From Ixodes scapularis (taxonomy: Eukaryota > Arthropoda > Arachnida > Ixodida > Ixodidae): a DNA stretch of 64,000 nt. This document shows, piece after piece, positions 42,135 through 53,416 of this stretch (position 1 is its first letter; every line of letters begins with the position of its first letter). A program made the position numbers and the translations under genes. The notes under the pieces are model-generated. The model was given only the letters and a program-made list of their open reading frames with translations, was not told the origin of the DNA and did no database searches. The stretch spans positions 13,050,018 to 13,114,017 of the forward strand of contig NW_024609836.1 of NCBI RefSeq assembly GCF_016920785.2, in the 5' to 3' direction.

Positions 42135-43532
42135 GGGAGGCGGAGAAAAGCTCACCGGAGAAAAGATCACCGGAGAAAAGCTCACCGGAGATAAGCTCAC
42201 CGGAGAAAAGCTCACCGCAAAACCGGAAGATGCGGAGAAAAGCTCACCGATATTTTTTTAGCTTAGCTTGATTCTGCGTAAAACGTGGCAATTTAACACA
42301 ATTCGCATTCGTCACTTCGTTAAAAATATGTCCTCGTTTTAGTAATATTCTTGAGGTTCATTGGGCATATTTACTAATTCCTCCGAAATTAGTAATCACC
42401 CATTCTGTAAATTAATGAAGCCGCAAGTATAAAATCAGAACATCGTACACCGGTAAAAAAGGCAACAATTTATTGACAGCTGAGGGTGCGCTGTCGGTAG
42501 CTCTGTCAGATAAAGAGGTTTGTTTTTTGCGAGCTAATATGAATAGCGGTGTGTGAATAGCTTGAGGTCCAAATATTGTGTAGTGCCTAATAGATAAGTA
42601 GATGTTTGTTAATGTAATCAGTGTCGGCTACGCTGTTTTCTTTCTGTTAATTTCACTAACAAAACTTTAGTTGCGAGAACAGCTTCGTCGTGTCGTGTTT
42701 GTTGTCTTCACTCCGACGTCGTCGTTTGAGTGGTTTTCATCATGTATAACATTTACCAACTCGCCCAATTCGCTGCCTACCTTAGAAATGACTAGTTCTT
42801 ATATAGCTCCCGAATAACAACGGAGACAGTGTGCACCTCTGAAGGTCATGGCAGACGCACCGTAGAAGGACACTATCACACAAAGGGAACGTGTGGAAAC
42901 ACCAGCACGAACGGTTAGAAAGCGTGCATGTCCGTGGAAGAAAGAAGCCTCGATATCCTATTGACTGTTTTATCCTGTTTTCAAATTTTCACAAAAGCTT
43001 CAAAGAGAATTTCAGGCACCGGGGTGTTGCGCGTGCAATTTTGAATTTTCGGCATTTACACCTTTGATTTTTAGGTTTTAAGCAATCATCATTACGTTTT
43101 TTTTTTGTTTTTTTTATTTTTGTTTTTTGTTTTTTAAGTTCCACTGTCAACTTCATAAAGATTTTAGTTAGGCTTTCGTTGCCTAGAGGGTAAGGTACAA
43201 AAAACACTGGCACGCAATTATTAATTTGGGAGCAATATATACCCATTAAGCTTAACAAATATTACAAAAGAGGACATTTTATTTTTACAAAGCTGACGAA
43301 TTTTAATGATAATAAATTGATATATGTTACGCACGATCCAACAGCCTCCATATAAAAAGAAGAAAAAATATCGGTGAGCTTTTTTGCGCATACGCTCAAT
43401 GGCCGGTGAGCTTTTCTCCGCATCCGCCGGTTTTGCGGTGAGCTTTTCTCCGGTGAGCTTATCTCCGGTGAGCTTTTCTCCGGTGAGCTTTTCTCCGGTG
43501 AGCTTTTCTCCGGTGAGCTTTTCTCCGGGATT
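42135..43532. mobile_element. Fold-back element with 15-bp tandem repeats in its inverted arms
   Basis: Both arms (42135-42250 and 43370-43532) are built from the unit CCGGAGAAAAGCTCA or its inverse, five to eight copies per arm. The unit AAAACCGG-AGATGCGGAGAAAAG is mirrored. The middle 1.1 kb is AT-rich and non-coding. CGTTTTTGAA is present at 42125-42134 and 43533-43542, a 10-base (or 9-base) duplication. The intact hAT has an uninterrupted homologue of this site (near 56790), which supports these borders. Such a duplication length would suit Mutator/FB-type elements. Confidence 0.8.
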
Positions 43533-43869
43533 CGTTTTTGAACGGCATCAAGAAAGGTACACACGGCAAACGTGCATTTGCATTTCCTTATTTTAACCGA
43601 CGTTCTGATTATTTTTTTTCTCTTACTTGTATTTATATATTAAAAACGTTTTCTTATTCTCCAACACGCCTCAACCGAGGCTGGACCTGTTCAGAATCAA
43701 AGGAAGAAGAATATCGAGCCAAACCATAAATATTATTTTATTATCACCTTACTGGTACCAACTCTACTAAAACTCTCGAATATCAGGCAACGGCTGCAAC
43801 GATGAAGCTTTGCCCTCTCTTCGAGCTAAATAGTGCTTCCATTGCTTCGCTGAAAAAGCTCAACGCAGA

Positions 43870-44040
43870 GAATTAAATATTTGTGAGGCACAACACGGCA
43901 CTCCCATCGAGTGGCTCAGTTCAAAGGGTGCACAGCGTAGCAGTCGACATCTTGAGTAAGAAATGACGCAATATATGTCTGACGAGACTTTCCAGAGCCA
44001 GCTGTTGCTCAAAATACTCAAAATCAATAAATGGGACAGG
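43870..44040 (+). pseudogene. hAT transposase relic, C-terminal dimerisation domain
   Basis: It reads FVRHNTALPSSGSVQRV, then after a frame change MSDETFQSQLLLKI. It aligns with the end of the transposase at 56058-56538, read in the opposite direction. Stops and a frameshift make it non-functional. Confidence 0.8.
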
Positions 44041-44423
44041 TGGCAACAGTAAGAACTTGAATAATCTTCTTCCTTTTACTTCTTAATTGGGGAAAATATT
44101 GTTGAAAGTAACGCCACGAAAGTAACGGATTACTTTTGGGAGTAACGGTCACTTACTTTTACGAGAAGGTAATTGTAATTGTAAAAAATTACAGTTTAGC
44201 CTTGAGTAATTGTAAATGTAATTCCTTACTATTTTTCAGTAACGTGTACGCGTCTGTCTGAAAGGCACAGGCATGCTGTGACAGACATGATAAAGGGCCC
44301 TGAATCATGGCCATCTGCCGTTTTTTATCATGATCCCAACTCTGGATACACAGCTGGGGCAGATTATTAGTGGTGCTATATTTGTGTAAATTTTAACATT
44401 TATTAAACTCCACCAGCACTCAC

Positions 44424-44497
44424 CTCTGTCAGAACGGCATTGAGAGGCTCTTTGCAGCGGGACGCAACAAACTGCAAAATGGCGAGTACATCGTCTT
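44424..44497 (-). CDS. SAMD3-like gene, exon 8
   Basis: The acceptor is ctttcag and the donor is GAG|gtgagt. It encodes EDDVLAILQFVASRCKEPLN. If the donor is not used, the frame stops seven residues later at 44403 with AATAAA right beside it, so a short isoform is possible. Confidence 0.6.
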
Positions 44498-44882
44498 CTG
44501 AAAGAGATGAAAGAATGTAGTGTAAAACGTTGCTCCAATCCAATAAATATTTTTTTAAATAATTTAAGCAGCTTTTTTTTGGTATTATGCGTATCACATT
44601 TAATGTGAATAACAATTTAGCAAAGCATGGTACTGAGAAAGGTTTCCAATGATGAACTAATGGTTGCTGACCGCCGCTCTTTGCATAAATTCTGAACGTG
44701 ATCAAAATTATGCCTCATGGGGTTGTTTAACGTTACTCGGTCCGGGTACCGAAACAACAGCTTAAGACTTATGGAAATTCAGATTTGTACAAGGGTGCCT
44801 TTATGAGAGGAAATGGCTTATTAGGATTCAGAAGAGAATAATTAACCTTTGAACTATATACAGTCTCAAGAATTTGGGCATA

Positions 44883-45842
44883 CAAGGGGGGACCCAAAAG
44901 TAACCAAAATTATTTTTCTGGAAAGCGGCCGTTTTCAGTCGTAGCTTCTTCCACTTGCATCGCTTGGCGCCCACTGCTGATGGCCCCGCAGCATGTTATT
45001 AATTTTTTCATCAAGCGCTTCAGAATATTTTTTTTTGTTTTCTGCAGTGTCTGATTTGAAGGACCTTCCATATCCACAAAGCATTTTTCTTTCGGGACCT
45101 TTTTTTTCATGCGGGCGAACAAAAAAACGTCACACGGGGTGATGTCCATTGAATAGGGTTGGCTGGGGGCGAGTGGGGTGGAGGACTGTGTCATGCTACT
45201 TTTTGTTCAAAAATGAACGCACTGCCAAGGCAGTGTGTACTGGGGCATTGTCGGGATGGAAGCACCAGTCCCCCCTTTCTTATAAATCGGGGCGTTTCGT
45301 TTCCACTGATTTTCGCAAGCGTCGTAAAACTCCCAGGTAAAGCACCTGATTAACGGTTTCAGCTGGAGCAGCAAACTCGGAGTGAACAATGCCCAAATTT
45401 CCTCGATTGTTTAATCAGTCGAAGAGGTCGACGATAGCTTTGAACAAGGTAGGTTATCGATCACTAATTCACCGAGCTTAAAGCGACGGAACCGTAAACC
45501 TCGTAAACTTGCGATTTCTTCATAGCACCTTCTCTGTAAGCTCTCTGAAGCATTACAAGAGTTTCTGCCGCCATTTTCGCTTAAATAAATCTGAATTCCA
45601 CGGACGCTTGCGGTTCCTTCAAACCAGACGTTGCGAAAGAACGAGGAATGAATTTAATGCGCTTCGGAAAAAAACCTACACCATGCTGCTAGAACTTTAG
45701 CGGACGACGCCAGTCGGCAGACTGACTCGGAAGAGGCGGCTCTAGGAAAAGGTGCCGCTACGCGCTGCTAGCAGCGGAAGCTGGTACTACGAACGGTCCG
45801 CCCTCCAGAAATTAATTCCGGTTACTTTTAGGTTCCCTTTTG
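44883..45842 (-). mobile_element. Mariner-like element, defective
   Basis: The ends read CAAGGGGGGACCCAAAAGTAACC and the inverse of CAAAAGGGAACCTAAAAGTAACC, with TA on both flanks (44881-44882, 45843-45844). The minus strand encodes a mariner transposase C-terminus: HSEFAAPAETVNQVLYLGVLRR near 45380-45310, HDNAPVHTALAVRSF near 45255-45210, then PYSMDITPCDVFLF and the tail to 44910. At 960 bases it is shorter than full-length mariners (about 1.3 kb), so the N-terminal half is largely lost. Confidence 0.85.
44910..45194 (-). pseudogene. Mariner transposase C-terminal fragment
   Basis: PYSMDITPCDVFLFARMK matches the third catalytic Asp box (YSPDLAPCD) of mariner transposases. The final helices follow to a natural stop. 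Confidence 0.85.
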
Positions 45843-46185
45843 TATACGAGCACACTGGTAAAAGTCTAAGAAGCTGTTCCAATTTTGATAGGAATGTGAC
45901 CTAAATCGAGCCATAGATAGGCTATACTGAGAAGATAGTCATTCTGATACAGATTCATCTTGTATAACTTGCCGCAACATGAATGTTCTGGTGGCTCACA
46001 TGTGCAACATAGAACAAGTCTAGTGACTAGAAATGATGTGTGTTTGAGTGATTAATGATAACTATGCAAGAAAAGTTAAATTTTTGCATTTTACTGGTTG
46101 AGTTTCAAAAGTGGTTATGCCTCAAGAAAGCTACAGCAGCCTTGCCGACGCTGAAAATGCGCAAAGCATGGCAATATAAACTTAC

Positions 46186-46321
46186 CAGATGCCACCTTCG
46201 AGACTTCCACCACCTCGGATTCTTCTCCGCTATGCAGCACAAGGCTGCAAAGCACCCTGCAGCCGTTCTCGATGCTTTCTACACCTTTTACTTTAAAAAG
46301 TACGCCGAACTCCGTCAGGAG
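46186..46321 (-). CDS. SAMD3-like gene, exon 7
   Basis: The acceptor is tatttgcag and the donor is G|gtaagt. It encodes LLTEFGVLFKVKG and a following helix ending EESEVVEVSKVASG. It joins exon 6 in phase 0 and exon 8 in phase 1. Confidence 0.6.
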
Positions 46322-46384
46322 CTGCAAATAAAGTGAACTACAATAAGGGGAAATAGCATGAGAAACACTGAATATAATACATAC

Positions 46385-46591
46385 CGAAGTCTCTGTTACA
46401 AAAAATGGATAAAACATCAGGGCCTCAGACAGTGTCAGTGTGCGAAGCGGCTGGTGACGCTCCGCTGCCGTCGCAAGCAGCCGTGGCCTCATCTGATCCT
46501 CATCCTCACAGGCTACATTTTCGTGCAGCTACTCATTGTGCTTCTGCAGGGTATCCGCCGTCTCTCCATAGACGACCAGGTGGCCGCAGTC
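46385..46591 (-). pseudogene. SAMD3-like gene, exon 6 with an in-frame TAG
   Basis: The acceptor is tattacag and the donor is TCG|gtatgt; 207 bases, phase 0 at both ends. The frame reads GHLVVYGETADTLQKHNE, then TAG at 46531-46529, then continues open to SEALMFYPFFVTETS, which fits the family. The single stop is a nonsense change, an assembly error or a read-through codon. Confidence 0.55.
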
Positions 46592-47156
46592 CTGTAATAC
46601 ACAAGGCAAAGCTTGATATGATCAAACATTAAAAATAACAGAGCAATCCCAGCACAAACATAGGAACATGTAAGGGATTCTGACGCAACACTAGATGTTA
46701 GTGCGTAATAGCATGTCCTTGTTTTTTGGTGCCAGCCATATTTCCATAATTCTAAGCACCCAACCGATATTTACGCCCCGCCTCTTTTGTGGACATAAAA
46801 CTTACATTAAAAAAAGTTCCCATGCGAATGAAAGCACCGCCTTTTCGTACAAAAAATTGGACATCGATGATATGCACTGCCGTCTGCTCTCCAGCTAACC
46901 CAAGCGCCGCGCACCGGAGTCCCGGACGGCGCCTGGCGTCCCTGGCCCTCAGTTTAAAAATTAGTTTATAGATGGCAGTACCCAACGCGCTATTTGCGCA
47001 ACCTCGCAGGAGCTTTGGGAGCTTCGCCATATCAGGGCGTGGTGTTTAGTTTTGTTTCATCAGTTCGGTCGGTTAGGCCTATTTTTCGCCGCCCGTCTCA
47101 AAAGCGTCATTCATTCCTTGTTCACGTGGTTTGGCAGTCAGAATTCTATTGTCCAC

Positions 47157-48070
47157 CATGAGTGCAAAAAAGACTTTGTACACATTGAAGTTCAAGCTAG
47201 CTGTTACCACAGACTCAGAGAACAACGGTAATTACGGTGCTGTTGAACAGTTGGGGGGATCGGTGGCCGAGTGGCCTAGCGCACACCAACTCGGAGCACG
47301 TGGAGCAAAAGCTCGCGCTGCAGAACCAAGGGATCCTGGGTTCGAGCCCCACCCTTGCCCGTTTCGATCTGGATGAGCATCGTACCGGCGTGCGGTCGTG
47401 TATCACTACTGCGTGATGCACGTTAAAGATTCCAGGCTAGCGGTTGTACCGCACTGGCTAACTTTCTCATCTACACCTGGGAGACTCGTCGCCCCTGTGA
47501 GGCAGACCAAGTTCTAGGCTGTATAAACATACACACAACCCATTTTTTTTTGGGACAGTTTAGCATAGGCACAGCGTGTATGATCCGGTGGAAAAGACGG
47601 CGCGAGCTACGGGACTGCGCAAAGTTTATCCACAGCGAATGATGCGCTTAGCCGTCGCGGCTTATGCTATCCAGAGAAAGGCAATGGAAGTCGCAACGCA
47701 GATAAAGATTCTGCGTGCCGCATTCCGCGCAAGTAGGGGCTGGGTGAAGCAATAAAAACTAACGGGTTTTCTTTGAGATGCCGGACCACTATCTCCCAAA
47801 AACTGCTGGTAGATCTCGAAGAACAAGCTGATCAACTTTAGCGATTCACCAAGAAACAATGTTGAGAGTTTCACTACAGACTCAGTCAGATCGGAAATGC
47901 CAATGAGACCCCGGTCTACACTGACATACTAAGCACCGTCAGCGAAGCAGGCGCTCCAAAAGTGACAGTGCAGACCAGCAGAGGCGAAGGCACCGAGAAC
48001 TCATCTTCAAGTGGTAGCGAGAGTAATCGATCGACCATGGTACGTGGCGAGAGCCGATGGCTAGCAGGTT
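47157..48070 (+). pseudogene. Pogo/Tigger-like transposase remnant
   Basis: It starts MSAKKTLYTLKFKLAV, the helix-turn-helix start of pogo/Tigger and CENP-B-type proteins. After a SINE insertion it continues with KRRRELRD, AAFRASRGWVK, RTTISQ-type and IGNANETPVY in changing frames. The last corresponds to the usual IGNMDETP box, where the first catalytic Asp is Asn here. It has several stops. Confidence 0.65.
47255..47540 (+). mobile_element. tRNA-headed SINE (copy A)
   Basis: The head GGTGGCCGAGTGGCCTAGCGC through GGTTCGAGCCCCACC looks like a serine/leucine-type tRNA with a long variable arm, including A and B boxes. The body CGGTCGTGTATCACTACTGCG-TGCACGTTAAA is shared with copy B at 57950-58165. 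It interrupts the pogo-like frame. Confidence 0.75.
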
Positions 48071-50124
48071 AATTCTCTCCAGTGTTGATTTGTTTCTTGT
48101 TTTTTTTTTTTTTGTAATGTTTAGCTTTTTGATTTCTTTGGAATAAATTTGTAGTTCTTGGTATCTAGTGCAAAGTTCACAATTTCGGAACATTTTCCGA
48201 ATATAGGCAAAAAAAACTTATTTTAACATCGCGACTATGGAAAACAAAATATGCTTAGATTCGAGTAAATATGGTACTGCCCTTTCTACTAAAGTTGTCC
48301 CTGAACAATATGCACTGATGGAAGCGGCATTTGACCCTTTGTAGCGAGCAGGCAATATATTGGTTTAGAAGCAGCCGCTGGCACTTTTGGAGCAGATGCC
48401 AACATCTGTTAGCACATCACTTCAGAATAAAAAATTTATTGCATCTCTAAATGAGTTAATCTTTGATAATGACGGAGGGTTCCTCTTTGATACTCGAGCA
48501 TATTACTTATTACCTTTTGTAAAGAAGGCTCTATGTTCCTTTGCCAAAGGAACACGAGGCCTTCTTTCTAGAATTAAGTCTTCAGTCAGATTAGGTTTAA
48601 TTTACTATGGGTATGAAAGAATGGTTGAAAATTGAATCATAGCGCAATACCTGATTGAGATAAATCCTCTCTCCCTTCTCCTTTTAACGCTCGGTAGTTT
48701 GTTTAGCCTGTAGATATAATTTTTGTAGAATGCCAGCAAGAACCAGCATATCCACCTTCACATCAGCCAATAAAAAATGCGTCGACCCGTAAGTTTAAAG
48801 AACCTACCAAACTCAACTCTAATATCGACTGCAAGAACTAAAATATTACAAAAGTCTACATTTCTGGTTTCAAGGCGACACTGCTCTTTAGAGGCGTATA
48901 ATCCAGAGTTACGTCAAAGTTCACTGTTCCTTCGATATACAGCTACATGGGAACTACATTGACAACCTTATTCAACTATATGGAGACCTATGTTTTCTCT
49001 CTCTCTCTCTTTGTTATGGCGGCTGGTCTCACAGCTTTGTTTTGACCACTTTACCTTGTCAAATGCTGTGCTACTCAGGCACATGAAGGCTACACTATGA
49101 AACTGTACACAAAATAATTAGGTTGCAAAGGAAATTCATATAGCTGCGTTCATATAGCTGCGCGTAAGCTTGATTTTCTCATACAGCGAAAGTAGTGAGC
49201 CAGGTTGTACAGAACCCCTCTGCAAAATAATATGGGCCTAAGAAATATCGCATGCTATTGCAGGATGTACAGTAAAGGCAAGATCATTTCCTAAATTACC
49301 GAGCCAGTAACGAGGGTTCGAGTGTAGTTGCGTGCTGTGCGTGCGAACGCACAAAAACTCTTCGAAAAAAACCCAACACTAATTGGCATTTTGCACCCAC
49401 ATTCACCAATGCTTTTTTGTGTATTTACTTTAATCCTTCTATGCAGATAAGGTGAGCAGGTGGAGCACATATACCCCCGTTCCTGCCCTTCTGCTTGAAA
49501 CTTGGGTAATTTAGTAAATGCCTATTGGAAGGTGATAGTAAAGACAACGGCCTTTACTATCAAAATTACGTTTTAAGATAGCTATAGCATAGCTACACAA
49601 TTTGCACTTGAAGACCACACTTCTCAGCTGCTCATAATATATTGTTATGGTAGATGTCCACACTATCATCTCATGCAATATAGCCCGTCAAGTCATTACA
49701 AATAGAACAAAACAGCTCTAACCATATGCTGACTTGGGTGCCCCTTCAATGGCAGTGTGCCATTGCCTTTTTTTTTACAAAGGCAGTTTCGCAAGTAAGT
49801 AAGTACGTGGATGCAATTAAAATCCAGGATATTTTTCTTAAAAAAAAAACAACACGCTGACGAAAAGGCTTGTTCAACACTAAACAAATTTACTTTTTTT
49901 TTGTGGATTGAATTAACTACCCAGCCACAAAGAATTACATAAAACCACATTACTTAAACACGTAACTGCGCTTATCAGCAAGAACCAACAATCTGCCAGG
50001 CTTATTATATTAATATAGGTTAATTTGAACCACCAGCTCATGAAAATATAATTTCATAATGACAGTTTTCATGTGCTATATTTCAAAAAAGAAACGGCTG
50101 ATTTTGGCTATCTGAAACTAAATG
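48071..50124. other. Intron of the SAMD3-like gene, no feature seen
   Basis: I see only a (CT)n run at about 48990-49012 and AT-rich sequence. The ORF at 48387-48635 has no recognised motif. Confidence 0.3.
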
Positions 50125-50305
50125 GATGAAACGTTTTGACTAAGACTTCCGAAAAGGCGGCACAGCATCTTGCTTGGTCCTTCTGAAGTTGCCTCGGCGT
50201 GCCTCTTGTGAAGGTACTGGCGCTTTTTCGCCGCCATCTCTTCGGAACAGTTCTCCGTCTTCTTACGCATAATCTTGAATCTGTTCCGGAGTGCCAGCAC
50301 CAGTC
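50125..50305 (-). CDS. SAMD3-like gene, exon 5 (basic RNRFKIMRKK)
   Basis: The acceptor is tctacag. The frame LVLALRNRFKIMRKK is strongly basic and family-like. The 3' splice end is uncertain; the frame stops at 50118. Confidence 0.45.
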
Positions 50306-51402
50306 CTGTAGATAATTTGGAATAAAAAAGAAATGTTAACTGAATTTATATCCGGTTATTTATATCGTCATCCATGCGCAAATTATTCCTCATAAACAAG
50401 AATAACAATTCCAAACTGTTTTCAAATTTCTTTTATAAGCACTATCAATAATAGCAGAGCCGTGCATAACAAACACGAAACCTCAGAGAAATGCCAGTTT
50501 TATAGATAACAAAACTGTTACTCACAAATTACTATGTGCCCACATTGGCAAGGAAATCAGCGGGTTAGAGCCAACACCAGACCCACCATGTAGATGTCGG
50601 CGGCGGTTTGTTTGGATTTGAACGCTCCGTCGCCAGGACTGGAATTCCTATGCGTGCACAAAAACATTGCTGAACGCCTGCAAACTTTATGAAAAGTGAG
50701 TGCAAACCAGTGTTCTGCAAGTAGGCTCATTAGACTTTAGGAATTTTAGACAATCTTTAGATATGCAGAAAGTTTCAGATACCCTAAGTGGGCCTCGGCA
50801 AATGCCTGTTCGACCAGGCCTAACGAACTCCTATCTTGGAGGAAATATTTGCGTGCACTGCAAAACAGCAAACTATTTAAGGAACCTTTCTTAAACATGA
50901 AGGTGGACTCGTTCATTTACTGATTTGTACAAGACAATAAGAACCAGAAATAAGCAGTAGAGCAGGCCAGCTGTGACAACCAAAACAACAGGCCAGCTGT
51001 AACAACCAGTGCACAAAGCCGAATGTGCACTGGTGGCACTAGCTCATCATGACAGACAAGCGGAGTTATTTAGTCAGACAGCATTAAAAAAAGGGGCAGC
51101 GTGTTTGCGATGGTTTGCTGCAGAAAACGTCAGAATGCCATAATTAAGTTGCGACCAACCTCATTCTCTCACTCGGCCCTCGGCCATAGCTGAACGAGCC
51201 CACCATGGCGGTAGGAAGCTCCTGGATGCGACATGACGCCACCACCACCAAAGGTTAAGGAAGGCGGGGAGACCTCCGGTTTGGAGGGACCCGACCCAAC
51301 CACCTCCCTTTCCTTCCCCCCAACAATTACCAAACCCAAAAAGACGCTATTGGACGGACGTGGGAACCCTTGGGGGCGTTTCCACCGACCGCGACATATA
51401 CT

Positions 51403-51518
51403 TCCGGCATCTCGTTGGTACCACAAACACGCCGAGCCTTAGCGGACCGCCGCTTCTGTTCGGTGATGTCCTCTTGAGTCCGCTCCCTTCTCTTGCGACT
51501 CATTGTGAAGATCACCAC
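51403..51518 (-). other. Short basic ORF in a GC-rich island
   Basis: An internal ATG opens MSRKRRERTQEDITEQKRR, strongly basic, within a C/G-rich stretch (51180-51480) unlike its AT-rich surroundings. It could be an alternative first exon or promoter region. I see no family match. Confidence 0.2.
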
Positions 51519-52180
51519 AGCGCTTCCAGCAAGTGTATTACGACTATCATAAACCTCTTTTAAACCTGTGCTCTCAGTTGGAAGCTCTGAAATGCACAGC
51601 TTTTAAACTTTGTTTCACCGCAACTTGGCAATAAGCGAATGTTTCGGTCCCCACGAGCCAATCAGAGCGACGCAGCAAAGTATGTCTCTCCTCTAAGCGG
51701 GGGGAGAGCGCGACAGTTATTCGTTGTTACGTGCTTCGCTCTGACGCCGATTGAATCACTGGGGCTGTAGCCTTCGTTGTTTGCAAGTTATGTTGAAACT
51801 GTGAGTAACAGACACAAGCGCAAGCTCCTTACATTCGACTGTGCCTCGGCTGCACAAGCCATCATTCAGCGGCAGTAGAAGTCTAATCTACCCGCTTACG
51901 CAACTCGCACGTTCCGCAGGGTCGCACAGCAAAATAAATGTTCTTGCGGTTAATAACAATTGCTTAAATCGTCTGCATTCTGGCACAGGTCATTTGTTCA
52001 ATTACATATGGCGTACGGTTAAAATTTTGCTCTTCTCGAATTAGCCGCTTGCCATTCTCCCACGCATGCACATTCGTTTCGTGTTACAAGAAACCAATTT
52101 TTGGGGGGTTATAACCTTCATTTGATGCTCCAAAATAAAAAAAAATGCCACGAGAAGACCACTACACAAGTGATGCTCAC

Positions 52181-52274
52181 CAAGCCACCGCCACTCCCAA
52201 TCTTATCTGACAGATGGGGGTACTTCGACACCAGCCTTTCAGCTGCAACCCTATAGAGTTGCCGCGACGGGTAC
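52181..52274 (-). CDS. SAMD3-like gene, exon 4 (KYPHLSDK)
   Basis: The acceptor is atgccatag. The strong donor TTG|gtgagc (52181) leaves phase 0, and a weaker donor at 52189 leaves phase 1, which suits the next exon's frame better. It encodes QLYRVAAERLVSKYPHLSDK. Confidence 0.5.
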
Positions 52275-53215
52275 CTATGGCATAGGAGAAAGGGTATTAT
52301 TATGCTGCCAGTGTAACATAAAAAAATTGCGTCCTAGATTAAACATCCTGAAAATTAAAAAGTAAATACAATGTTTTCTTGGTATTTTAAGAACACTTTT
52401 TTTAAGCTCCTTTTATATTTCTTTGAATGTGTGTGGCAGAATTCATCTTGGTACTGCTTGTGTCCAAGAACTTAACAATACATGTACCGCATGGGCCAGA
52501 AAGCCACCCCTTTCAATATAGGTGCATTCTTCATCAAGGCCCTAACTTGTAAATTAAACTTTTATATTTAGTCTACAAACATCACTTTACACCTTCCATC
52601 GTGTATCATACTTTGGGTATTGCCAGTCGCTAAAACAGACCTGCAATAGAACAACACAAAAAATGTGTTTGCTGAATGCTGAAAAAAAGCTTAGTTAGCT
52701 GATAAGGCCAAAACAAAAAAATCAATTTATAAAAATGCAAGATATAATGGTGACGACAGGACAACGAAAATGGCCAGTTTGATATTTCAGCCCTAGAAGC
52801 CGGGAAAACAAAAATGGGCCACTGGATCGCCATACAAACATACTTTTTGTAAAAGGCTCATAAAAATATTCGCGACTCCAGCGAACTATAGGGGGCGCGC
52901 TGGTCAGGCAAAGTGACAGACGAAAGAAGGCCGTTTTCGTCGGTCACCACGCGGACCACCATAAATTATTTGCACAGCAGCGTAAAATCGGTTTTGCATA
53001 AGAAAGCAAAGCGATCTTTCGATGAAACATTCCTTCAGTCAGTGCGTAGGAATGACACAGCGGGAACGTAAAAATAATTACTGGAAACGATGTTTGTTTC
53101 TATGCTGCCTACGAGAACCAAGCCAGCGATAGCAGACGACATAGTCGAAACGACCTCCTCTCCTGAGCTTCTCCGCGTTGCCGCTACGCGGCGTCGATTT
53201 CGCTGGAGTCGCCAG

Positions 53216-53416
53216 CAGGGTCTATTCACGGGACGGCATACTTGTGGGTGCTGTTTCGAGCGCATGCTCAGAATGAACTCACATCAATAGGCGGCTAGGA
53301 CCGGCAATCTTGATGGTGTAGAGTGCACGTTGCAAAATAACGGCAGGTGGAAGCTCGCCATCAGCACGCGCTCAGCAATCGCGCACACAGCTATGGCCTC
53401 CAGTGAATGCACCCTG
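53216..53416. mobile_element. 201-bp MITE, diverged copy of the one at 3014-3204
   Basis: The ends are CAGGGTCTATTCAC and the inverse of CAGGGTGCATTCAC. The inner sequence shares CTTGTGGGTGCTGTTT, GAGCGCATGCTCAGAA and AGCACGCGCTCAGCA with the first copy. No clean target duplication was seen. A further single end (GGTGTTCACTGACCGCCA) lies near 54107. Confidence 0.65.

Larger units (their letters stand above)
40981..44256 (+). mobile_element. Decayed hAT element with exact 8-bp target duplication
   Basis: The ends CAGACTTGAACG and CGTGTACGCGTCTG match the intact hAT at 55830-62141. TCTGAAAG is duplicated at 40973-40980 and 44257-44264. The subterminal zones (40985-41140, 44105-44245) are rich in GTAAC/GTAATT words. 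Transposase remnants run on the + strand: NGIKK at 43540-43555 and the dimerisation domain at about 43880-44030. It is 3.3 kb, half the intact size, and contains a fold-back element. It lies in the last intron of the minus-strand gene. Confidence 0.85.

Noticed and set aside
42135..42250. Protein of repeated GEKLTGEKLTGDKLTG-type residues (ORF 42061-42261) and its mirror at 43262-43564
   Set aside because: The reading comes from the 15-bp tandem repeats of the fold-back arms, whose length is a multiple of three; no gene is implied.
44403..44705. Terminal exon with stop and AATAAA at 44.4 kb
   Set aside because: A good donor (GAG|gtgagt) precedes the stop, and the exon at 40791-40426 continues the family sequence in phase; kept only as a possible alternative end.
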